A DNA stretch of 16,674 nt from Ruminiclostridium sp. (lineage in GTDB: Bacteria > Bacillota > Clostridia > DSM-8532): NCBI GenBank assembly GCA_003535195.1, contig DOHN01000090.1, positions 511-17,184 on the forward strand, in the 5' to 3' direction. The translations under genes were made by a program, and so were the position numbers. The notes below the pieces were generated by a model, which was not told where the DNA came from, did no database searches, and saw only the letters and a program-made list of their open reading frames with translations. Of this stretch, positions 7,290 through 14,407 are shown one piece after another; position 1 is the first letter of the stretch, and the number at the start of each line of letters is the position of its first letter.

Positions 7290-8813
7290 ATGAAATATTT
7301 ATTAGGTATTGATCTGGGTACTAGCGGTACAAAAACGGTTTTGTTTAATCAGGAGGGCTCGCCGGTAGCTGCCGCCTTGGAGGAATATCCTCTCATGCAG
7401 CCCCGGAACGGTTGGGCCGAGCAGGATCCGGATAATTGGTGGCATGCTGCCAGAAAAACAATTTTGGAAGTGATCGGAAAGAGCGGCATCAATCCGGCTG
7501 ATATTGCCGGTATAGGTATTTCCGGTCAGATGCACGGGCTTGTCATGCTGGATAGCAAGGGGAAGGTTTTGCGTCCGGCCATTCTATGGTGCGACGGGCG
7601 TACCTCGGAGGAATGCAAAGAAATAACCGGGATCATCGGCAAGCAGCGCCTGATTGAGATCAGCGCGAACCCGGCCCTGACCGGCTTTACTGCTGGAAAA
7701 ATATTATGGGTCCGCAAACATGAGCCCGAGCTATGGGCCCGGTGTGCTCAGGTGATGCTTCCTAAGGATTATATACGGTATAAGCTTACCGGTGTTTATG
7801 CCACTGAAGTGTCCGACGCATCGGGCACAAACCTGATGGATGTGGCCAATCGCTGCTGGAGCGGCGAAATCCTTCAGAAGCTTGAAATAGATAAGGATTT
7901 GCTGCCTAAAATGTATGAGAGCAGTGATGTGGCGGGGATTGTCACAGATGAAGCGGCAGAGGCTTCCGGCCTTGCGGCAGGCACCATTGTGGTAGGCGGC
8001 GCAGGAGATAATGCAGCCGCAGCAGTAGGGACAGGGGTGGTCAGCGCAGGCAGAGCATTTACTACCATCGGCACCTCGGGCGTGGTGTTTGCCCATTCCG
8101 ATTCTGTCACTATTGATGCCCATGGCCGTGTTCATACATTCTGCTCCGCTGTGCCGGGGGCGTGGACCGTAATGAGCTGTACACTTGCTGCCGGCCTTAG
8201 CTTGAAATGGTTCCGCGACAATTTTTGCGGGGAAGAGATCCAGCAGGCCAAAATGGATCATATAGCCCCGTACGTCTTTCTGGACGGAGCGGCGGAAAAG
8301 GTGCCCATAGGCTCCAATCGCCTGATTTATCTTCCCTATTTGATGGGGGAGCGCAGTCCGATTCTGGACGAACACAGCCGCGGTGTCTTTTTTGGTTTGT
8401 CTGCCATGCATACAAAATATGATATGCTGCGCGCCGTCATGGAAGGGGTGGCCTATTCCCAGCGCAGCTGTCTCGACGTTTTACATGAAATGAATGTGTA
8501 TCCCGAAGACATGATCGTAACCGGCGGGGGCGGCAGCAGTGCACTCTGGCGCCAGATACTGGCCGATGTATTTAACTGCCCTGTAAAAACCGTATCCAAC
8601 AAGGAGAGTCCCGCCCTGGGCGCCGCTATTCTTGCCGGTGTCGGCGCCGGACTTTACCCGTCCATACAGAAAGCCTGCGAGGCGATTATCAGAACAAATC
8701 CTCCCCAGCAGCCCAACCGGGAACACGGTAAAAAATATAATGGTTTCTATGAAATTTATAAAGCACTTTATCCCCAATTAAAACAAAGCTTTTCCAAGCT
8801 TGCAGCCCTATAG
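7290..8813 (+). CDS. xylB: Xylulokinase (FGGY family)
   Basis: This 507-aa FGGY carbohydrate kinase phosphorylates D-xylulose to xylulose 5-phosphate, feeding the pentose phosphate pathway. The N-terminal phosphate loop is GIDLGTSGTK (residues 6-15, Asp8). The xylulokinase hallmark GQMHG is at 79-83, LWCDGRT at about 99-105, and the catalytic Asp240 is in GGAGDNAAAAVG. The C-terminal domain has TIGTSGVV, YLMGERSP and the FGGY-type VTGGGGSSALWRQILADVF. The start at 7290 has AGAGGT 7 bases upstream; the open frame extends to 7206 but that part is AT-rich, with no ribosome site. No xylose isomerase or pentose transporter is in the window. Xylulose could come from another locus, or the enzyme may act on a related ketose. 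The family call is strong and xylulose is the likeliest substrate. Confidence 0.93.
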   Translation: MKYLLGIDLGTSGTKTVLFNQEGSPVAAALEEYPLMQPRNGWAEQDPDNWWHAARKTILEVIGKSGINPADIAGIGISGQMHGLVMLDSKGKVLRPAILWCDGRTSEECKEITGIIGKQRLIEISANPALTGFTAGKILWVRKHEPELWARCAQVMLPKDYIRYKLTGVYATEVSDASGTNLMDVANRCWSGEILQKLEIDKDLLPKMYESSDVAGIVTDEAAEASGLAAGTIVVGGAGDNAAAAVGTGVVSAGRAFTTIGTSGVVFAHSDSVTIDAHGRVHTFCSAVPGAWTVMSCTLAAGLSLKWFRDNFCGEEIQQAKMDHIAPYVFLDGAAEKVPIGSNRLIYLPYLMGERSPILDEHSRGVFFGLSAMHTKYDMLRAVMEGVAYSQRSCLDVLHEMNVYPEDMIVTGGGGSSALWRQILADVFNCPVKTVSNKESPALGAAILAGVGAGLYPSIQKACEAIIRTNPPQQPNREHGKKYNGFYEIYKALYPQLKQSFSKLAAL

Positions 8814-8894
8814 AGCAAGGCTCTGGCTGCGATTATTACGAGAATATGTTAAAATAAATTAGCATTTTTAAATAACAGCGGGGAGAGAACAGTA

Positions 8895-9272
8895 ATGTTA
8901 ATGTTTTTTATCGGTATATTTGGCATTGATGAAAAGCAGAAACAAATTACGGTCATCAATAACGTCATTTGCCCCGCATGCGGGGCGTTGGCGAGGTTTG
9001 AAATTCTAAAGACCTACTCTTATTTTCATATATTTTTTATACCTACCTTTCGGTGGAACACTAAATATTATGTGAAACCGGCTTGCTGCGGCCATATGTA
9101 TCTGCTGGACCCTGGGATCGGCCGGGAGATTGAAAGGGGCGGCAATCCCCAGATCAGGCCGGAGCATCTCTCTCCGGTCAACGCCTATTCCCCTTACAAA
9201 ACCTGTCCTGCATGCCGGAGCAGGGTCGAGTCGGAATACAAATTTTGCCCTTACTGCGGCAGTAAATTTTAA
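8895..9272 (+). CDS. Small zinc-ribbon protein
   Basis: This is a 125-aa protein of unknown role. It begins MLMFFIGIFGIDEKQK, a start often seen in small zinc-ribbon proteins of Firmicutes. It has one CPACG knuckle at about residues 27-31, a CCGH segment near 63-66, and a C-terminal ribbon CPAC...FCPYCG at about 103-122, so two zinc sites are likely. The middle is aromatic and basic (YSYFHIFFIPTFRWNTKYY). There is no signal peptide or clear membrane span. GGGGAGA precedes the ATG at 8895 by about 8 bases; the second Met at 8901 is an alternative start. It follows xylB by 81 bases and is separated from the LarA-like gene by a promoter. Its place among sugar-acid genes may be coincidental. Confidence 0.75.
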   Translation: MLMFFIGIFGIDEKQKQITVINNVICPACGALARFEILKTYSYFHIFFIPTFRWNTKYYVKPACCGHMYLLDPGIGREIERGGNPQIRPEHLSPVNAYSPYKTCPACRSRVESEYKFCPYCGSKF

Positions 9273-9277
9273 GCTTT

Positions 9278-9332
9278 ATGGGGCAAAAAGTGATTCCTGC
9301 GCTGGAATCCTTTGATAAAGGGACATCCCCAT
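9278..9332 (+). other. Possible three-stem structured RNA segment
   Basis: Just after the zinc-ribbon stop codon, ATGGGG (9278-9283) can pair with CCCCAT (9327-9332), enclosing a perfect GATTCC/GGAATC hairpin (9292-9297 with 9304-9309, loop TGCGCT) and a small CTTT/AAAG hairpin (9310-9313 with 9317-9320). The whole would fold as a compact three-way junction of about 55 nt. It lies upstream of the likely larA promoter, so it would belong to the 3' end of the zinc-ribbon transcript. There is no T tract of terminator type. Stems this short could be chance. Confidence 0.3.
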
Positions 9333-9349
9333 GGCTTCCTGCAAAGCAA

Positions 9350-9380
9350 ATACCATCCGCGGTTTATTATGGTATATAAT
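9350..9380 (+). promoter_or_regulatory. Promoter -10 box and 7-bp inverted repeat upstream of the larA-like gene
   Basis: A perfect TATAAT (9375-9380) lies 43 bases before the larA-like start. No good -35 is seen at the proper distance, so an activator may be needed. Overlapping the spacer and the first base of the -10 is the inverted repeat ATACCAT (9350-9356) / ATGGTAT (9369-9375), perfect over 7 bp with a 12-base spacer that includes CCGCGG. Its position over the promoter is what an operator would have. Confidence 0.45.
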
Positions 9381-9423
9381 CTAATATAGGACAATCGGTA
9401 TCAAATTTTAGGAGGAATTAATT

Positions 9424-10692
9424 ATGGTCAGCATTTCTATGAACCCACCAAATGGCTGCATTACAGATGACGCTTTATTGGATGCATTAAAGAAATCAAT
9501 TGAAGGACGCTCTCTTTCAAAAATCCTGCTTTTGCCTCCGGATGTGACTCGTTTGCACTCCTACGCCGGAAGGATCACCGCCATGTATTATCGCCTGCTG
9601 AAGGATACATGCCAGGTGGATATTATGCCGGCAGTGGGCACTCATGAGGCAATGACCAGGGAAGAAAGCCTCACGTTTTTTGGACCCGATGTTCCCTATG
9701 AGTCGATTATTGCTCATAATTGGAGAAAAGATGTTGTGAAGGTAGGAGAAGTGCCTGCCGACTATGTCAAAGAAATTTCAGAAGGACTGATTGACTATTC
9801 CATTGATGTTGAGATCAACAAGCGCCTGCTGGATAAGTCCTATGATCTTGTGATATCCATAGGCCAGGTCGTTCCTCACGAAGTAGTGGGGATGGCCAAT
9901 TACACAAAAAATATTTTGGTGGGCTGCGGCGGCAGCAGGATCATTAACCGTTCCCATTTCTTAGGCGCCGTCTATGGCATGGAAAGAATGATGGGCCGTT
10001 CCGACACTCCTGTCAGAAAGGTTTTTGACTATGCAGAGGAAAGATTCCTTAAGGATATTCCATTGATGTATGTACTGACCGTTACAACTGTAACCGGCGG
10101 CCAGGTGAATTTAAACGGCTTGTTTATTGGCCGCAGCCGCCATCTTTTTGAAGAGGCCGTGGCCTTGAGCCAGGAGAAAAATTTAATATTTATGGATAAG
10201 CCCCTTAAAAAAGTTGTTGTTTATTTAGATGAACGGGAATTTAAGACCACCTGGGTCGGCAATAAGTCGGTTTACCGTACTCGAATGGCCATTGCGGACG
10301 ATGGTGAACTAATTGTTCTGGCTCCCGGCGTGCGAAAATTCGGCGAGGATGGAGCCATTGACAAATTGATCCGGAAATACGGCTATGTCGGCAAGCTGAA
10401 AATACTGGAATATTACAAGGCCAACGATGATTTAAAGGAAAATCTTTCGGCGGCGGCCCACCTGATCCATGGCTCCTCCGACGGGCGGTTTACTGTGACC
10501 TATGCCGTCGAAAAGCTGACCAAAGAGGAGATTGAAAGGGCAGGCTTTTCCTATATTCCTTATAAAGAAGCGATTGCAAAATATAATCCGGAAAAGTTAA
10601 AGGACGGCTTCAACACTTTGGAAAACGGTGAGGAGATTTTCTTTATCAGTAATCCGGCTATAGGGCTCTGGGCGCGAAAAGACCTGTTTTAA
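9424..10692 (+). CDS. LarA-family (nickel-pincer nucleotide) 2-hydroxyacid racemase/epimerase homologue
   Basis: This 422-aa protein matches the lactate racemase LarA family (DUF2088). The LarA active-site residues can be placed: Asp40 and Arg43 (DVTR; D72/R75 in Lactobacillus LarA), His74 in VGTHEAM (H108), His152 in VPHEVVG (H174), Lys162 in YTKN (K184, covalent cofactor attachment) and His178 in RSHFLG (H200, nickel ligand). The His152-Lys162 and Lys162-His178 spacings (10 and 16) equal those of LarA. The family inverts the hydroxyl carbon next to a carboxylate by hydride transfer with the nickel-pincer cofactor. Members beyond lactate racemase include malate racemase and gluconate epimerase types. 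The cofactor-making genes larB, larC and larE are absent from this window. It precedes uxaC by 18 bases, so its substrate is more likely a uronate or aldonate than lactate. AGGAGG precedes the ATG. Confidence 0.88.
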   Translation: MVSISMNPPNGCITDDALLDALKKSIEGRSLSKILLLPPDVTRLHSYAGRITAMYYRLLKDTCQVDIMPAVGTHEAMTREESLTFFGPDVPYESIIAHNWRKDVVKVGEVPADYVKEISEGLIDYSIDVEINKRLLDKSYDLVISIGQVVPHEVVGMANYTKNILVGCGGSRIINRSHFLGAVYGMERMMGRSDTPVRKVFDYAEERFLKDIPLMYVLTVTTVTGGQVNLNGLFIGRSRHLFEEAVALSQEKNLIFMDKPLKKVVVYLDEREFKTTWVGNKSVYRTRMAIADDGELIVLAPGVRKFGEDGAIDKLIRKYGYVGKLKILEYYKANDDLKENLSAAAHLIHGSSDGRFTVTYAVEKLTKEEIERAGFSYIPYKEAIAKYNPEKLKDGFNTLENGEEIFFISNPAIGLWARKDLF

Positions 10693-10710
10693 AGGGAGGG
10701 CTATAGCCTC

Positions 10711-12117
10711 ATGAAAACATTTATAAGTGACAGCTTTTTACTCCACAGCAGTATGGCAGAGAAGCTTTACCATAAATATGCTGATAAAATGCCCGTATTT
10801 GATTATCACTGCCATCTGAATCCAAAAGATATTCTGGCTGACAGAAGATTTCAAAATTTGACGGAGATCTGGCTGGAAGAGGATCACTATAAATGGAGGC
10901 TTATGCGATTCTGTGGCGTGGAAGAGGAATACATCACCGGCAAGGCCGACCCCTATGAGAAATTTCTGAAATGGGCCCGGACAGTGCCTAAAATTATGGG
11001 AAACCCCCTTTACCACTGGATTCACCTGGAATTAAAACGGTATTTTGATATTGATGAGCTTTTGAATCCAAAGACTGCTCCGGAAATCTGGAAGGCGTGC
11101 AATGAAAAGCTTTCAAAAGAGGAGTATTCGGTGCGCAGCCTGATTGTCCGGTGCAATATCCGGGTCCTTTGCACCACCGATGATCCTGCGGATGACCTGG
11201 CAAGCCATTTGGAGCTTGCCGGGGATAAATCCTTTCCTGTAAAAATACTCCCTTCCTTCCGCCCCGAAAAGGCTGTGAATATTGAGAGTAAAGGATTTGC
11301 AGAATACATGGCACGCCTGTCAAAGGCTTCGGGGATACGGATTTCCTCCTTCGGGGATGTGGTGAAAGCCCTGGAAGACCGTGCGGAGTACTTTCGAGGG
11401 GCAGGCTGCCTGACTTCCGACATTTCCCTTCATTCGCCTGATTTTACAAAGGGTACCATGGAGGATGCGGAAAGAGGACTGAAAAAGTCATTGGCCGGAG
11501 GGGAGCCCACCGAGGCGGAGATCAACGCCTATAAGCGGCACCTGCTGATCGCTCTCGGCAGAATATACAACCGTCTAGACTTTTGCAGTCAACTCCATAT
11601 GGGGGTACTCCGCAACAACAATTCACGAATGTATCCGGCAACAGGACCCGATGCGGGTTTTGACGCCATGGGCGACGGGGTTTCGGCAAGGTCCCTGATT
11701 TCGCTTTTAGACACCCTGGACAAAACCTGTGAATTGCCGAAAACGATTATATACGGCCTGGATGAAAATGACCACGCAAAAATTCTTTCCATTATAGGCT
11801 GCTATCAGGGCGGAGGGCTCTGCGGCAAACTCCAGCTGGGTTCGGCCTGGTGGTTTAACGATCATATAGAGGGGATCCGCCGCCAGTTGAGCACCCTGGC
11901 CAGCATGGGCGCGCTTGGCAGCTTTATCGGTATGTTAACGGATTCCCGCAGCTTCCTTTCCTGCACCAGGCATGAATATTTCCGAAGGATCCTGTGCGAC
12001 TTGATAGGAAGATGGGCTGAAAACGGCGAGGTGCCCTATGATGAGGAGCTTCTGGGCGGTATGGTGCAGGATATTTGCTTTTATAACGCGGTCCGATATT
12101 TCGGCTTGAAATTGTAA
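10711..12117 (+). CDS. uxaC: Uronate isomerase (glucuronate/galacturonate isomerase)
   Basis: This 468-aa amidohydrolase-fold enzyme converts D-glucuronate to D-fructuronate and D-galacturonate to D-tagaturonate, the first intracellular step of hexuronate catabolism. The N-terminus reads FDYHCHLNP with His33 and His35 as metal ligands. The DHYKWRLMR and GNPLYHW segments and the C-terminal MLTDSRSFLSCTRHEYFRRIL (Asp411) are nearly the same as my memory of E. coli UxaC, and the length is the same. It forms an operon with the larA-like gene, with AGGGAGGG before its ATG. It ends 7 bases from the convergent AraC-type gene, with no evident terminator between them. The downstream reductases (UxaB, UxuB) and dehydratases (UxaA, UxuA) are not in the window. 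Confidence 0.96.
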   Translation: MKTFISDSFLLHSSMAEKLYHKYADKMPVFDYHCHLNPKDILADRRFQNLTEIWLEEDHYKWRLMRFCGVEEEYITGKADPYEKFLKWARTVPKIMGNPLYHWIHLELKRYFDIDELLNPKTAPEIWKACNEKLSKEEYSVRSLIVRCNIRVLCTTDDPADDLASHLELAGDKSFPVKILPSFRPEKAVNIESKGFAEYMARLSKASGIRISSFGDVVKALEDRAEYFRGAGCLTSDISLHSPDFTKGTMEDAERGLKKSLAGGEPTEAEINAYKRHLLIALGRIYNRLDFCSQLHMGVLRNNNSRMYPATGPDAGFDAMGDGVSARSLISLLDTLDKTCELPKTIIYGLDENDHAKILSIIGCYQGGGLCGKLQLGSAWWFNDHIEGIRRQLSTLASMGALGSFIGMLTDSRSFLSCTRHEYFRRILCDLIGRWAENGEVPYDEELLGGMVQDICFYNAVRYFGLKL

Positions 12118-12124
12118 AAAGAAA

Positions 12125-12997
12125 CTAGGAAGGCAATTCCTTATCTACATAGATACCGCTTCTGACCTCCCGCTTAAACTCCCTGAGGGAGATGCCAACC
12201 GTTCTTTTAAAGATTCTGGAAAAGTTAGAAAAGTCATTAAATCCACACATAAAGCATGTGTCGGAAGCATTGTGGCCTTCTGAAAGCAGCTTTTTTGCTT
12301 TGGATATTCTCTTGTAGATAATGTACTGGTGAAGATTGCTGCCGGTGCTTTTCTTAAAAAGCCTGCTTAAATAGGAGGGGTTTAAAAAGAATTGTTTTTC
12401 CAAATGCCCCAGTGAAAGATCATTTTCAAGATTCTGATTGATATAGTCCAGAATGCCGGCAATTTTAGGGGGCATATTCACACGGTCGTCGTGCCTGCTG
12501 TTTTGAATAAACGCCCTGTTGATAAATACCAGGAGCTCGATAAAAGCAGTTAATTTAAGGACCCTGGCAAATTCGGAAGAATCCTTCTGATAGTGTTCTA
12601 TTTTTTGATAAATATTCAGTAGATCGCGGATCTGTTCAGTGCTTAGCTCGATCTTATTCTGTTCGCCTATAGGCCGCTTTAAAAAGCAATGTAAAAGGTC
12701 GGAGCAGGGCGCGCTGAAGGCTTGGGGAATGGTTGGATCGAAATGCACGACAATCCTTTCATAGGTCTTGCTGCCAACGAAGGAGGGCTTATGTATTTCA
12801 TGGCTGTTCATGACAAATAAATCGCCGTATTTCAGCGGATAGACCTTCTTCTCTATAAAATAGTTCACATTTCCCGAAATAAAAAAATAGACTTCGAACC
12901 TATTATGAAGATGAAAATCAGCCGCTTCATTATGGTCGGTTTTCGAATGAAGGTAATTAATTGAATAATCTGAGTTTGAGTAATATGTGTCGAACAT
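12125..12997 (-). CDS. AraC-family transcriptional regulator with cupin sensor domain
   Basis: This is a 290-aa regulator. The N-terminal cupin-like domain (about residues 28-90) has FHLHNRFEVYFFISG and the YGDLFVMNSHEIHKP pattern typical of sugar-responsive AraC proteins. The C-terminal double helix-turn-helix (about 190-285) contains LGHLEKQFFLNPSYLSRLFK, YKRISKAKKLL and CGFNDFSNFSRIFKRTVG. The start at 12997 has GGAGG 8 bases upstream; an in-frame TTG at 13012 overlaps that site. It lies between uxaC (convergent) and the PfkB kinase (divergent), so it is the obvious candidate regulator of the uronate genes, activated by a sugar or sugar acid. Direct targets are inferred only. Two Cys (CFMCG) in the second HTH are not unusual. 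Confidence 0.92.
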   Translation of the reverse strand: MFDTYYSNSDYSINYLHSKTDHNEAADFHLHNRFEVYFFISGNVNYFIEKKVYPLKYGDLFVMNSHEIHKPSFVGSKTYERIVVHFDPTIPQAFSAPCSDLLHCFLKRPIGEQNKIELSTEQIRDLLNIYQKIEHYQKDSSEFARVLKLTAFIELLVFINRAFIQNSRHDDRVNMPPKIAGILDYINQNLENDLSLGHLEKQFFLNPSYLSRLFKKSTGSNLHQYIIYKRISKAKKLLSEGHNASDTCFMCGFNDFSNFSRIFKRTVGISLREFKREVRSGIYVDKELPS

Positions 12998-13030
12998 AAG
13001 GCCCGCCTCCAATTAGTCAAAATAAGCCAT

Positions 13031-13086
13031 ATTATAATCAAAAAAAGCAAACTCTGCGTTTTATTTATTTATTATAATTAAAAAAG
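13031..13086. repeat. Pair of 16-17 bp direct repeats in the araC-kdgK intergenic region
   Basis: ATTATAATCAAAAAAAG (13031-13047) and ATTATAATTAAAAAAGG (13071-13086) are near-identical and start exactly 40 bases apart, about four helical turns. AraC-family proteins commonly bind direct repeats, so these may be sites for the adjacent regulator. One copy overlaps the -10 box of the likely araC promoter, which would suit autoregulation. AT-richness lowers confidence. Confidence 0.4.
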
Positions 13087-13099
13087 GTATATTTTACAA
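13071..13099 (-). promoter_or_regulatory. Putative promoter of the AraC-type gene
   Basis: On the minus strand TTGTAA (13099-13094, 4/6 to TTGACA) is followed after 17 bases by a perfect TATAAT (13076-13071). It lies about 75 bases upstream of the araC-type ATG. The -10 overlaps one of the two direct repeats. Confidence 0.45.
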
Positions 13100-13141
13100 T
13101 GGAATAAATTCGATTATTATGGTCATGGATCATGGAAGACA

Positions 13142-13171
13142 CTGGCAGAAAGTCTGGGAATATGATATAAT
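13142..13171 (+). promoter_or_regulatory. Putative promoter of the PfkB-family kinase
   Basis: TATAAT (13166-13171) is perfect and is preceded after 18 bases by CTGGCA (13142-13147), a 4/6 match to TTGACA. Transcription would begin near 13178. The short inverted repeat AGTAC-TTAT-GTACT (13200-13213) lies downstream of that start, within the leader, where a roadblock-type operator could act. Confidence 0.45.
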
Positions 13172-13237
13172 ATTTATATCTATGTTATTTTGTCTCTAAA
13201 GTACTTATGTACTAAAAATAGCATTAGGAGGGCTTAT

Positions 13238-14317
13238 ATGAAAATGGAATTACGTAAGGATTGTGCTTATGCTCTGGTTTGCCCCAGCAGCATGGGTGTC
13301 AGACTCACTCCCGCCAACGGGCAGCCGGTCCACACCAGCAATACATTTACAATGTATTCAACCAGTGCTGAGACCAATGTTTTAAACATTTCTGCATCCC
13401 TGGGTCTACCGGTTAAAGTGTTGACCACCTTTGTAAAAGGCAGCCCTATAGCGGCATTTATCAAAAGCAGCCTTAGAAGCCGTAACATCGACTATGAAGG
13501 AAAAGAAGTCGATCAGGGAGGCCCATGGGGCTATCGCCACCAGATCAATATTGCCGATTGCGGTTATGGTTCCAGAGGACCCAGAGTCCATAACGACCGC
13601 GCCGGAGAGGTAGGAAGAACCCTGAATGTGAAGGACTTCGACCTTGACAGGCTTTTTGGCAAGGAAGGCGTGCAAATTCTGCATATATCAGGATTAATTG
13701 CAGCCATGTCCCCCGAAACGGCTACTTTCTGCCTGGAACTGGCAAGAGCAGCCAAGAAATACGAGACAAAAATCGCATTTGATTTAAATTATCGTGCATC
13801 CTTCTGGAAAGGCCGTGAGGCTGAGCTCCACGCTGTTTTCTCTGAGATTGCAGGTATTGCCGACATCCTCATAGGAAACGAAGAGGACTACCAGCTGGCC
13901 CTTGGTATAGAGGGGCCTGAAGCGGGCGGCAAGGACCTTGCTTCAAAAATTGAGAGCTTTAAAGAAATGATCAGACGTGTAAAAAAAGCATATCCGAATA
14001 CTTCGGTATTTGCCAATACATTAAGACAAGTTATACACACCAATGCTCACATGTGGGGAGCACTTATGCTGGAGGGCGATACCTGGCATGTGGTGGAACC
14101 GCGTGAGATTTATGTCCTGGACCGCATCGGCGGCGGCGACAGCTTTGTGGGCGGCCTGCTCTACGGTATTTTAAGAGGCTGGGAACCGGAGAAATGGGTT
14201 CAGTTCGGATGGGCCAGCGGAGCATTAACAACGACCCTTCTTACCGACTATGCCGAGCCTGCTGATGAAGATCAGGTCTGGAGCATCTGGCAGGGGAATG
14301 CCCGTGTAAAGCGTTAA
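13238..14317 (+). CDS. kdgK: PfkB-family sugar kinase, probable 2-keto-3-deoxygluconate kinase
   Basis: This is a 359-aa ribokinase-fold (PfkB) kinase. The C-terminal signature DRIGGGDSFVGG is at about residues 295-306, with Asp301 as catalytic base; KDG kinases often have GGGD where others have GAGD. FDLNYRASFW at 181-190 and LIGNEEDY at 211-218 are also typical of KDG kinases. The protein is longer than the common 310-340 aa because of an insert around residues 88-130 (NIADCGYGSRGPRVHND...GEVGRTLN). The start at 13238 has AGGAGGG 5 bases upstream; the frame opens earlier at a TTG (13190) without such a site. It would make KDPG from KDG, the step after uronate dehydration, and it is divergent from the AraC-type regulator. 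The sugar is inferred from motifs and context; fructokinase-like or other specificity remains possible. Confidence 0.8.
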   Translation: MKMELRKDCAYALVCPSSMGVRLTPANGQPVHTSNTFTMYSTSAETNVLNISASLGLPVKVLTTFVKGSPIAAFIKSSLRSRNIDYEGKEVDQGGPWGYRHQINIADCGYGSRGPRVHNDRAGEVGRTLNVKDFDLDRLFGKEGVQILHISGLIAAMSPETATFCLELARAAKKYETKIAFDLNYRASFWKGREAELHAVFSEIAGIADILIGNEEDYQLALGIEGPEAGGKDLASKIESFKEMIRRVKKAYPNTSVFANTLRQVIHTNAHMWGALMLEGDTWHVVEPREIYVLDRIGGGDSFVGGLLYGILRGWEPEKWVQFGWASGALTTTLLTDYAEPADEDQVWSIWQGNARVKR

Positions 14318-14336
14318 ATTTTTGAGCTTTTCATCT

Positions 14337-14373
14337 GGAGCTGTCTCAAAACTTATTTTGGGATAGCTCCTTT
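14337..14373 (+). terminator. Intrinsic terminator after the PfkB-family kinase
   Basis: GGAGCTGTCTCAAAA (14337-14351) pairs with TTTTGGGATAGCTCC (14356-14370) over 15 positions, two of them G-U in RNA, around a CTTA tetraloop, followed by TTT. It closes the sugar-acid region and isolates cheR. The arm sequence resembles the ends of some insertion sequences (GAGCTGTCTCAAAA type), so it may have begun as a mobile-element terminus. Confidence 0.75.
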
Positions 14374-14407
14374 CATGATGATGTGCTATAAAAGGCGGGT
14401 AGAATGT

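Noticed and set aside
7731..8411. 226-codon minus-strand frame inside xylB
   Set aside because: It is antisense to conserved FGGY motifs and has a Cys/His-rich, unrecognisable translation; it is a shadow.
8971..8986. Perfect 16-bp palindrome GCCCCGCATGCGGGGC
   Set aside because: It is inside the zinc-ribbon gene and encodes its CPACGA knuckle. The codons TGC-CCC-GCA-TGC-GGG explain the symmetry, so it is not taken as a regulatory site.
12118..12124. Bidirectional terminator between uxaC and the AraC-type gene
   Set aside because: The stop codons are only 7 bases apart and no convincing stem with T tracts is visible; a weak AAGG/CCTT stem at about 12130 is too short.
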